From: Thermoprotei archaeon
GTDB lineage: Archaea > Thermoproteota > Nitrososphaeria > Geothermarchaeales > JDFR-13
Reading direction: 5' to 3'
Assembly: GCA_015661745.1 (NCBI GenBank)
Contig: DQVL01000101.1
Coordinates: 1 to 5,872 of the forward strand
Length of the DNA: 5,872 nucleotides
The translations under genes and the position numbers were made by a program. The notes below the pieces were generated by a model. It was not told the origin of the DNA and did not search any database. It worked only from the letters and a program-made list of their open reading frames with translations. This document shows positions 1 to 5,373 of this stretch, in pieces. Every line of letters begins with the position of its first letter. Positions within the stretch are counted from its first letter, which is position 1.

Positions 1-228
1 CATGAACCCCCAGAGATATCATCGACTCTATATGGAGTTAGACCTATAAACTATCCAGATGACGACTTTATAATCAGAAAGATAGGTAAATATATATTCA
101 CCTATGGGATAGACTCACCAGGATATACGGCGGCACCACTAATATCAGATATAATATATAAGATGGTCAATACTGGAGATAGATATATAGAGTTGACAAA
201 GGATAATCTAATGAGATACATAGCCTAA
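1..228 (+). CDS. FAD-dependent oxidoreductase (GlpA/LhgO-like, DAO fold), C-terminal fragment
   Basis: This is the 3' end of a gene that begins before the window; 75 codons are visible in frame 1, ending at TAA 226-228. The C-terminus contains GIDSPGYTAAPLISDII (about residues 38-54 of the fragment). It matches the SPG-L-TAAPAIA signature that closes the FAD-binding fold in glycerol-3-phosphate dehydrogenase (GlpA/GlpD) and L-2-hydroxyglutarate oxidase type flavoproteins. The preceding stretch, YGVRPINYPDDDFIIRK, fits the usual 'YAG-RP...DFII' strand of that family. Such enzymes oxidise a hydroxy-acid or polyol phosphate with FAD and pass electrons on. The visible part has no BFD-like [2Fe-2S] C-terminal domain, so this is a short form. 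The catalytic half is outside the window, so the substrate cannot be given. The family call is fairly safe; the specific enzyme is not. Confidence 0.75.
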   Translation, partial: HEPPEISSTLYGVRPINYPDDDFIIRKIGKYIFTYGIDSPGYTAAPLISDIIYKMVNTGDRYIELTKDNLMRYIA

Positions 229-300
229 CATATTATTAGGAAATAATAAAATAATCAAAATATTGTTTATACTTTACATGTATTATCAATCTCTCGATCA

Positions 301-355
301 AGTATATACATATATTTTGAAGCTAATAATGTTTAATATATCTATTAAAGAGGTG
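301..355 (+). promoter_or_regulatory. Probable promoter and ribosome binding site of the DUF1059 gene
   Basis: The 134-base gap between the oxidoreductase stop and the next start is AT-rich and carries no ORF of note. A TATA-like run (TATATACATATATTTT) lies at 303-318. Transcription starting about 26 bases downstream would begin near 334-339 and leave a leader of roughly 25-30 bases. That leader contains a clear Shine-Dalgarno GAGGTG at 350-355, 7 bases before the ATG at 363. A second AT-rich motif, TTTAATATA at 332-340, would place the start at the ATG itself, but the good SD favours the first. The positions are inferred from spacing only. Confidence 0.5.
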
Positions 356-362
356 CATATCT

Positions 363-533
363 ATGCCTAAGTTCGCATGTAGAGATGTAGGTGTAGACTG
401 TGGATGGGAGGCTGAAGCGGAGACTATGGATGAACTCCTCAACATGATAATGCATCATGCCAAGCATGACCATGGTATGGAGGAGATTCCTCCAGAGCTA
501 TTTGAAAAGGTTAAGAAGGCTATAAAGGAGTAG
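363..533 (+). CDS. DUF1059 family small protein, putative metal-binding
   Basis: This is a 56-residue protein with ATG start and TAG stop at 531-533, too short for most ORF lists but well supported. It has a strong SD (GAGGTG, 7 bases upstream), the expected family length, and a family-like pattern: MPKFACRDVGVDCGWEAEAE, then an E-L-L helix, then HHAKHDHG and a PPEL...KKAIKE tail. The conserved residues are Cys6, Cys13, His32 and His37, arranged as C-x6-C ... H-x4-H, with His31 and His35 also nearby. This spacing suggests a small zinc- or iron-binding fold, but that is inference; the family has no established function that I know of. There is no signal peptide or membrane segment, so it should be cytosolic. 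It appears monocistronic, with its own promoter and a T-tract terminator, and runs convergent to the transporter operon. No link to the transporter is implied. Confidence 0.85.
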   Translation: MPKFACRDVGVDCGWEAEAETMDELLNMIMHHAKHDHGMEEIPPELFEKVKKAIKE

Positions 534-552
534 ATTCGGCAACACCCCCCAC

Positions 553-566
553 CTTTTTTATAATTT
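553..566 (+). terminator. T-tract terminator after the DUF1059 gene
   Basis: Twenty bases after the DUF1059 stop, the plus strand reads CTTTTTTATAATTT, with six T's at 554-559. No hairpin precedes it, which fits archaeal intrinsic termination at U-tracts. It reaches into the last bases of livF on the opposite strand. The same segment is A-rich on the minus strand, so it cannot terminate the transporter operon. Confidence 0.55.
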
Positions 567-1275
567 AGAACCCCCATATCCTTCTTCTAACATCTAAATC
601 CTTCATAATACTCTCTACATCACCAGAGTATATAATCTCCCCCCTATCTATACCGTATACCCTATCTACAAGATCTTGAATACGCTTTATATTACCGGAT
701 TCAGTTATCAATATACCTATCCCCTCCGCTTTAATCCTCCTTATTATCTCTCTAACCGAGACAACGATCTTTGGTGCCAACCCCTCTAGAGGCTCATCCA
801 ACAATATGATCTTAGGATTTCTAACTAATGCCCTAGCTATAGCTAGCATCTGCTGCTCCCCACCACTTAGATGTATACCCTTACGATCAATAATCTTACC
901 TAACTCAGGGAAATATGTAAATATATCCTTCAATACATCCTCAGGTGGAGACCCTCCATATGCAACCTCAAGATTCTCGAGAACGGTTAAATCTGGGAAT
1001 ATATATCTTCCTTGGGGAGCCATTGTAATACCCAATCTAGCTATTTCATATGGCTTAAGCCTCCTTAAATCAGTCTTTGAACCATCTATCTCTAGATATA
1101 TAGATCCTTTTGAAGGTCTAACTAGACCCATTATAGTATTTAAAGTAGTGGTCTTTCCAGCTCCATTCCTCCCAATTAAACCTACAACCTCACCTTTAGA
1201 GACATTAAGTGAGATGTTATTCAATATCTTTACACCACCTATATGGACATCGATAGACTCCATAATAACCTTCAT
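565..1275 (-). CDS. livF: Branched-chain/hydrophobic amino acid-type ABC transporter ATPase LivF
   Basis: This is a 236-residue cytosolic ATPase, the normal LivF length (about 230-240), that hydrolyses ATP to drive import through LivH/LivM together with LivG. Motifs: Walker A GRNGAGKT (35-42), Q-loop MAPQGRYIFPDLTV with Gln88, signature LSGGEQ (136-141), Walker B IILLDE (156-161) followed by PLEGLAP, the typical LivF wording. The H-loop reads ITESGN (190-195): the usual His is replaced by Ser193, and the Gln common in LivF proteins (VEQN) is absent as well. The start ATG overlaps the livG stop as ATGA (1272-1275), with GGTGA about 6 bases upstream, which supports this start over the in-frame ATG four codons later. 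It is the last gene of the operon. Its stop is 31 bases from the convergent DUF1059 stop, with no T-tract on its own strand. Confidence 0.93.
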   Translation of the reverse strand: MKVIMESIDVHIGGVKILNNISLNVSKGEVVGLIGRNGAGKTTTLNTIMGLVRPSKGSIYLEIDGSKTDLRRLKPYEIARLGITMAPQGRYIFPDLTVLENLEVAYGGSPPEDVLKDIFTYFPELGKIIDRKGIHLSGGEQQMLAIARALVRNPKIILLDEPLEGLAPKIVVSVREIIRRIKAEGIGILITESGNIKRIQDLVDRVYGIDRGEIIYSGDVESIMKDLDVRRRIWGF

Positions 1276-2051
1276 ATAACTTCACCACCTAGATACGCCG
1301 ATATCACCTCAGACATCTTTACGACTTCATCTGGTTCGTCATACGCCAATACAGAGCCTTCATGCATAACCATTAGCATATCAGAGACCTCTCTAACTAC
1401 ATCGAGGTCATGCTCAACAACTATGAATGATACCTCACGCTCCCTTCTAAGACTCCTAATTAGCTCAACCATCTCAAGCTTCTCAGAATATGTAAGCCCT
1501 GAAGTAGGTTCATCTAGTAATAGGATATTTGGTTGTTGAGCAAATGATAATGCTATATCCAGTTTCTTCCTCTCTCCATGGGATAACTCTCTACCATATC
1601 TATATTCCGAGTCTTCCAAGCTAAATATCTCTATAATCTTTTCAACCTCCTCCTCGACATCATTAAAGGAGCTGTATGCCCTATTAAACCTGTTTATAAG
1701 CCGCCTATATGTTAATATAGAGAGTCTAATATTATCCCTAACAGTCAATCCATCAAATATATTAGGGATCTGGAAGCTTCTTCCCACACCTAAAAACGTT
1801 ATATAATATGGTGATCTCCCTGTAATATCTTTTCTATCACCATTTAAATATACATATACCCTACCCTTATCAGGCTTTACAATACCACTCAATAGATTTA
1901 ATAGAGTCGTCTTTCCAGCTCCATTTGGACCGACAATCGATAGTATCTCACCCCTAGATAGTTTTAATGATACATTATTCACAGCATGTACATTACCAAA
2001 CCATTTATGGAGTTCAGATGCCTCTAAAACGTATTTAACCGCCTCTGACAT
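1272..2051 (-). CDS. livG: Branched-chain/hydrophobic amino acid-type ABC transporter ATPase LivG
   Basis: This is the second ATPase subunit, 259 residues from the chosen start. Motifs in this numbering: Walker A GPNGAGKT (41-48), Q-loop GRSFQIPNIF with Gln94, signature LSHGE (156-160), Walker B ILLLDE (176-181) followed by PTSGL, and H-loop VVEHDLDVV with His214. The long insert between the Q-loop and the signature, and the ending MHEGSVLAYDEPDEV...AYLGG, are typical of LivG (COG0411) and separate it from LivF. The signature has His in place of the first Gly, a variant seen in this subfamily. Start choice: the frame also opens at TTG (2069), six codons upstream, but ATG at 2051 has GGGTG 7 bases before it and a natural N-terminus (MSEAVKYVLEA), so I prefer it. 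It overlaps the livM end by 17 bases and the livF start by 4, implying translational coupling. Confidence 0.92.
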   Translation of the reverse strand: MSEAVKYVLEASELHKWFGNVHAVNNVSLKLSRGEILSIVGPNGAGKTTLLNLLSGIVKPDKGRVYVYLNGDRKDITGRSPYYITFLGVGRSFQIPNIFDGLTVRDNIRLSILTYRRLINRFNRAYSSFNDVEEEVEKIIEIFSLEDSEYRYGRELSHGERKKLDIALSFAQQPNILLLDEPTSGLTYSEKLEMVELIRSLRREREVSFIVVEHDLDVVREVSDMLMVMHEGSVLAYDEPDEVVKMSEVISAYLGGEVI

Positions 2052-2964
2052 ATCTAAGCACCCGCTCAAAAATCCCTACTATACCATATGGAGCTAGATA
2101 TACAAGTAAAGCGAGGATAATACCTAGTGTCAACTGCCAAAACTCAGTCAGGTTCATGGCTTGAGTATTTATATATATAAATATGAGGCCGCCTATGAAG
2201 GCCCCCAAAACGTTTTTGGATCCACCTATGATAGTCATTATCACTATTATTGCGCTGAATGTCCAGAATGCTATATCAGGTGTTATAGCCCTATTTAGAG
2301 GTGCATATAACATCCCAGCTATAGATAGGTAGAACCCACTCAATACAAAGCTTATAAGTCTAACCCTCCTAACATCCAATCCAAGTGCCTCCGCCCTATA
2401 TGGATTATCCCTAACCGCTTGGAAGCCAAGTCCCAATGGAGTTCTAACAATCCACCATGCAAGGATTACTAGGATGAATACAATTATATATATTAAGTAG
2501 TAGTATCCCCCTATATCACTGGGGAATCTAGGGATGCCATAGATGCCTTCATCTCCTCCAGTAATATCCCTCAATTTAATTATCAATGCATATATCAACT
2601 GTGCAAAGGCTAGTGTAAGCATCGCAAAATATATTTCTGTATGTCTAAGACTTAGATAGCCAGTTACAATAGCCACTGTAAAGGTTAGTGTAAAAGCCAA
2701 TAATATACTCATTAACGGGTCGAGATTAAGTTTAACCAATCCAATTGCAAGTCCATATGCTCCCGCACTCCAGAACATGGCGTGTCCAAAGCTTAGTAAA
2801 CCTGTATATCCATATAGAAGATTAAAACCTACAGCGGCCAATCCATATAACAATCCAACTGAGAGGAGCCTAACATTATATATAGATAGAAATTGGGGTA
2901 TCACAGCTAAGAATATAAAGAGGGTTATTAGGGAATATAATTCATTATCTATTTTAAACATCAT
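2035..2964 (-). CDS. livM: Branched-chain/hydrophobic amino acid-type ABC transporter permease LivM
   Basis: This 309-residue multi-pass membrane protein forms half of the translocation channel with LivH. Its length is normal for LivM. Hydrophobic segments cover roughly 11-29, 33-50, 55-77, 84-104, 112-130, 155-173, 203-222, 232-247, 253-267 and 277-297. Family landmarks: GYTGLLSFGHAMFWSAGAY (52-70), TGGDEG (135-140, usually TGG-DG), the cytoplasmic coupling loop AVRDNPYRAEALGLDVRRV (183-201) that docks on the ATPases, and GGSKNVLGAFIGG (247-259). The start ATG (2964) overlaps the livH stop as ATGA. A second ATG follows directly; GGGAG and GAGG sit just upstream, so either could be used. It should lie in the cytoplasmic membrane and be co-expressed with livH and livG. 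Substrate specificity cannot be read from the permease. Confidence 0.93.
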   Translation of the reverse strand: MMFKIDNELYSLITLFIFLAVIPQFLSIYNVRLLSVGLLYGLAAVGFNLLYGYTGLLSFGHAMFWSAGAYGLAIGLVKLNLDPLMSILLAFTLTFTVAIVTGYLSLRHTEIYFAMLTLAFAQLIYALIIKLRDITGGDEGIYGIPRFPSDIGGYYYLIYIIVFILVILAWWIVRTPLGLGFQAVRDNPYRAEALGLDVRRVRLISFVLSGFYLSIAGMLYAPLNRAITPDIAFWTFSAIIVIMTIIGGSKNVLGAFIGGLIFIYINTQAMNLTEFWQLTLGIILALLVYLAPYGIVGIFERVLRYVRGG

Positions 2965-3848
2965 CGCCTCTCCCTCATCTCCCTCCCAAATAATCCAGTA
3001 GGTCTAAACATTAGGATGATCGCCATTATAATGTATATCAAGGCAATCTCGAATACTGGATATATAATCGCCATGAACACTCTTGATAGTCCCACTATCA
3101 ATGAACCTACGAATGCCCCTAATATACTTCCCATCCCACCAATGACTATGACTGCGAAACTAAGTACTATAGCGTCTCCACCCATCCCTGGAGAAGCTGT
3201 ATATAATGGTACTGCCACACCACCTGCAAGGCCTGCTAAACCCGCTCCCAATGCAAATGAGAGGGCAAAAAGTTTATCAGTGTTTATACCTAGTATAGCC
3301 GACGTCTCTAGACTATATGATATAGCCCTAATCATCTTCCCATATATAGTCTTTGTAAAGAACCAGTGTAGGAGGAGTGCGACACCCAATGCAATCAATA
3401 TAGTTGCTATAAAATATACTGGTATCTGATATTCACCTACCGATAAACTCCATCCAGGTATCGTTGGGAATGCTCTATATTGAGCACCCCAAATCATCTT
3501 AACAATATCATCTAATATGAATATTAATGCAAAGGTTAGGAGGAGCTGTAGATCTTGTGGCTTATTATAAAGTGGTTTCAATAGGATACGTTCAATATAT
3601 ATTCCTAGGGAGGCAACGACAGCTATTGAAGCTATATATGCGATGACCATCGAATACCAGCTCAATCCAAGCCATAGAATAACCACTGTAAATGTAATGT
3701 ATGCACCCACCATATAGAGGGCTCCATGGGCTAGATTTAGGATCTTCATTATACCATATATCAGGCTTAAACCAGATGATATTAGAAATAAAATTGATGC
3801 AAAGAATAATGCATTAAACAGTTGAACAATAAATAAATTTATATCCAT
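2961..3848 (-). CDS. livH: Branched-chain/hydrophobic amino acid-type ABC transporter permease LivH
   Basis: This is the other channel subunit, 295 residues from the chosen start. Recognisable LivH features (numbered from that start) are SGLSLIYGIMKILNLAHGAL (25-44), the coupling loop around AISYSLETSAILGI (175-188), GGMGSILGAFVGSL (237-250) and the near-terminal FRPTGLFG (281-288). Eight or so hydrophobic segments fit an inner-membrane permease. Start choice: the frame also has an ATG at 3860 giving four more residues (MVEY), but no SD precedes it, while GGTGGAG lies about 3 bases before the ATG at 3848. The 3848 start is therefore preferred. A T-rich stretch separates it from the binding-protein gene. 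Its TGA overlaps the livM ATG. It pairs with LivM and is energised by LivG/LivF. Confidence 0.92.
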   Translation of the reverse strand: MDINLFIVQLFNALFFASILFLISSGLSLIYGIMKILNLAHGALYMVGAYITFTVVILWLGLSWYSMVIAYIASIAVVASLGIYIERILLKPLYNKPQDLQLLLTFALIFILDDIVKMIWGAQYRAFPTIPGWSLSVGEYQIPVYFIATILIALGVALLLHWFFTKTIYGKMIRAISYSLETSAILGINTDKLFALSFALGAGLAGLAGGVAVPLYTASPGMGGDAIVLSFAVIVIGGMGSILGAFVGSLIVGLSRVFMAIIYPVFEIALIYIIMAIILMFRPTGLFGREMRERR

Positions 3849-3860
3849 ATACTCCACCAT

Positions 3861-3884
3861 AACAAAATATAAAAATAAAAAGTA
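3861..3884 (-). terminator. T-rich tract between binding-protein gene and livH
   Basis: On the minus strand, the 37-49 bases between the binding-protein stop (3898) and the livH start hold a T-rich run: five T's, A, five T's, ATA, four T's, G, TT (3861-3881). There is no hairpin. In archaea such a tract can terminate RNA polymerase, so partial termination here would yield more binding-protein mRNA than permease/ATPase mRNA. The alternative reading is a TATA-like element (TTTTTATATT, centre near 3871) whose start site would fall close to the ATG at 3848, giving a leaderless internal transcript. Sequence alone does not separate the two. Confidence 0.45.
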
Positions 3885-3897
3885 TGGGTGGGATTAA

Positions 3898-5232
3898 TCA
3901 ACAGCTCACCATAGTTGTAAGGGGCTCGGGAACAACCTTACCAGGTGGATAAACAACTAGTTCATCTAGAATTGGAATTGGATATGTTGGACTACCCCTC
4001 CTAAGACGGCCCCAGAAGACATCGTAAAGACCTTGGTGATCCTCAGGCCTTATATAAACCGGGCCCATCGGACCAGATACGGTGAGGCCCTCCAAAGCAG
4101 AGATTATCTCATCAACATCTGGCCATGAACCCTTCATCACATATGCAGATTCAATCGCCTTTTTAATAGCATATATAGCTGTATAACTAGTAGCTGCCAC
4201 ATAGGGTGGGTAGGCACCAGTTTTTCCTCTAAAGTTTTCTACGAATAATCTATTTAGGGGATATACATCATGTGGTGGATATAGGAACCAGTATCTCCCA
4301 CTGCCCCATACATCTACATTATCGGGGACATTATCATTACCTATAGCCTCTAGAGTATCTGTGGCACCTAACATAGCATTCATATAGACCTTTACAGAGT
4401 CGAAGAGACCCTTTGCTATCGCCTGCTTGAAGAATGTAGCTGCATCACCACCCCATAAACTAGAGAATAGGAGATCTGCACCACTAGCCTTTATCTGATC
4501 AATATATGTTCCATAGTCGGTGGTGAATAAAGGTGTATATATTGGATCTAGAAATTCTAGGTCTGGCATCAAATCCTGGAGAGTACCCGAGAATATAGCC
4601 CATGAATCATATCCATATGCATAGTCAGGACCTATATTAGCTACCGTAGTTACATCACCCTCATACAATTCTTTAACGAGTTGAGCAGCCATTATATCAA
4701 TCGGTTCCTCATACATACTAATTCTAAAGATGAACCTTCTTTTGGCACATTCGGTCAGCTTTGGAGTAGCTGCATGAGTAACTATAAATGGTATCTGAAG
4801 CTCATCCTCAACCAATGGAATAACCTTTAAAGCGTCACCACTACTATCTAAACCAACTACAAATTCTGCACCCTCATCCTGAACCATTTTACTAATGTTA
4901 TCTAATACACGCTCCCTATCAGCTTCATCCTTGCTAGTCAATTCAATCGTTCTACCCAATATACCACCATTTCTATTAATCTCCTCGACAGCCAATTCTA
5001 TAGCTGCAGCTGCATTTGTACCGTAAGTCCCGAGGGTACCAGTCATAAAATAGATGTAACCGATCTTCAAGGGTTCATCGGGAACGCCTGGAAGCCCCTC
5101 AACGGGAGTTTCAACCTCTCTAACCCTCTCAGGAGCTGTTAAGAAACCCACTCCATAACCGACTGCTAAACCAGCTACACCGACACCAGCCAGTTTGACC
5201 CATTCCCTTCTAGAATCCGACACCTGGGTCAA
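3898..5232 (-). CDS. ABC transporter substrate-binding protein, Liv/HAAT family, with Tat-like signal
   Basis: This is a 444-residue extracytoplasmic receptor of the type I periplasmic-binding fold (Peripla_BP_6). It opens with SRREWVK (7-13), a twin-arginine motif, followed by a weakly hydrophobic Gly/Ala/Val segment (14-32). No lipobox Cys or clear AxA cleavage site follows, so it may remain as an uncleaved anchor. A Pro/Glu-rich linker (34-54) leads to the first strand KIGYIYFMTGTLGTYG (56-71). Ligand-cleft landmarks are GLDSSGDA (127-134), THAATPKLTE (152-161) and SLWGGDAATFFKQA (258-271); the family C-terminal element GPMGPVYIRPEDHQG is at 387-401. There are only two cysteines, Cys162 and the final residue Cys444. 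Start choice: the frame is open 36 codons further upstream, but TTG at 5232 has GGGGTGAT just before it; GTG at 5223 is the alternative. The ligand is unknown. Confidence 0.88.
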   Translation of the reverse strand: MTQVSDSRREWVKLAGVGVAGLAVGYGVGFLTAPERVREVETPVEGLPGVPDEPLKIGYIYFMTGTLGTYGTNAAAAIELAVEEINRNGGILGRTIELTSKDEADRERVLDNISKMVQDEGAEFVVGLDSSGDALKVIPLVEDELQIPFIVTHAATPKLTECAKRRFIFRISMYEEPIDIMAAQLVKELYEGDVTTVANIGPDYAYGYDSWAIFSGTLQDLMPDLEFLDPIYTPLFTTDYGTYIDQIKASGADLLFSSLWGGDAATFFKQAIAKGLFDSVKVYMNAMLGATDTLEAIGNDNVPDNVDVWGSGRYWFLYPPHDVYPLNRLFVENFRGKTGAYPPYVAATSYTAIYAIKKAIESAYVMKGSWPDVDEIISALEGLTVSGPMGPVYIRPEDHQGLYDVFWGRLRRGSPTYPIPILDELVVYPPGKVVPEPLTTMVSC

Positions 5233-5254
5233 CGCATCACCCCAGCAGTTAATA

Positions 5255-5270
5255 TTATATATAATCTTTA
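5255..5270 (-). promoter_or_regulatory. Likely BRE/TATA promoter of the transporter operon
   Basis: On the minus strand TAAAGA (BRE-like, 5265-5270) precedes TTATATATAA (5255-5264). A start about 26-27 bases past the TATA centre falls at about 5232-5234, right at the TTG codon. This would give a leaderless or very short leader mRNA, yet an SD (GGGGTGAT, about 5236-5243) is present in that stretch. Either the start is slightly further upstream or the other TATA box at 5289-5300 is used. Confidence 0.5.
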
Positions 5271-5288
5271 GACATCCATTAAGAATCC

Positions 5289-5300
5289 ATATATATATAG
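5289..5300 (-). promoter_or_regulatory. Second candidate TATA box upstream of the transporter operon
   Basis: The minus strand reads CTATATATATAT at 5289-5300, with purine-rich GGGAGA just upstream. A start about 26 bases downstream (around 5268) would give a leader of roughly 36 bases that includes the GGGGTGAT SD, which makes better sense of that SD than the nearer TATA box does. Simple AT repeats are common in this DNA, so confidence is limited. Confidence 0.35.
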
Positions 5301-5317
5301 TCTCCCGGATAATGATT

Positions 5318-5333
5318 AATGGAATTATAAAAA
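5318..5333 (+). promoter_or_regulatory. Likely promoter of the DUF998 gene
   Basis: The plus strand reads TTATAAAAA at 5325-5333 behind ATGGAA (5319-5324, purine-rich BRE-like). A start about 26 bases downstream lies near 5355, leaving a leader of about 18 bases with only a weak SD-like GATGA at 5356-5360. The 141-base intergenic stretch 5233-5373 therefore carries promoters in both directions and could be co-regulated; I see no convincing operator in it. Confidence 0.45.
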
Positions 5334-5373
5334 CTATCAACTTCTATCAATAAAAGATGAATATATCCTACTC

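Noticed and set aside
541..559. C-run followed by T-run after the DUF1059 gene as a possible structured RNA or hairpin terminator.
   Set aside because: No complementary G-rich arm exists on the same strand; only the T-tract is supportable.
806..1279. Plus-strand frame of 157 codons opposite livF.
   Set aside because: It is a shadow of a well-supported ATPase gene; it has no SD or recognisable motif, and its low-complexity Ser/Pro/Ile composition is that of an antisense frame.
1272..2069. LSHGE signature of LivG as sign of a urea-type (UrtD) ATPase.
   Set aside because: The same variant occurs in ordinary LivG proteins, and no other urea-specific gene or motif is present.
3016..3429. Plus-strand frame of 137 codons opposite livH.
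   Set aside because: Antisense shadow of the permease; Pro/Ala/Asn-rich composition mirrors the hydrophobic codons on the other strand.
5276..5322. Inverted pair CCATTA / TAATGG flanking the divergent promoters.
   Set aside because: Six-base arms 35 bases apart in AT-rich DNA are expected by chance; not enough to call an operator.
5233..5340. 36-codon in-frame upstream extension of the binding protein, starting MIVFIIPLIII.
   Set aside because: It runs through both TATA boxes and the SD of the gene and would bury the Tat-like motif mid-protein; its hydrophobicity comes from AT-rich intergenic DNA.
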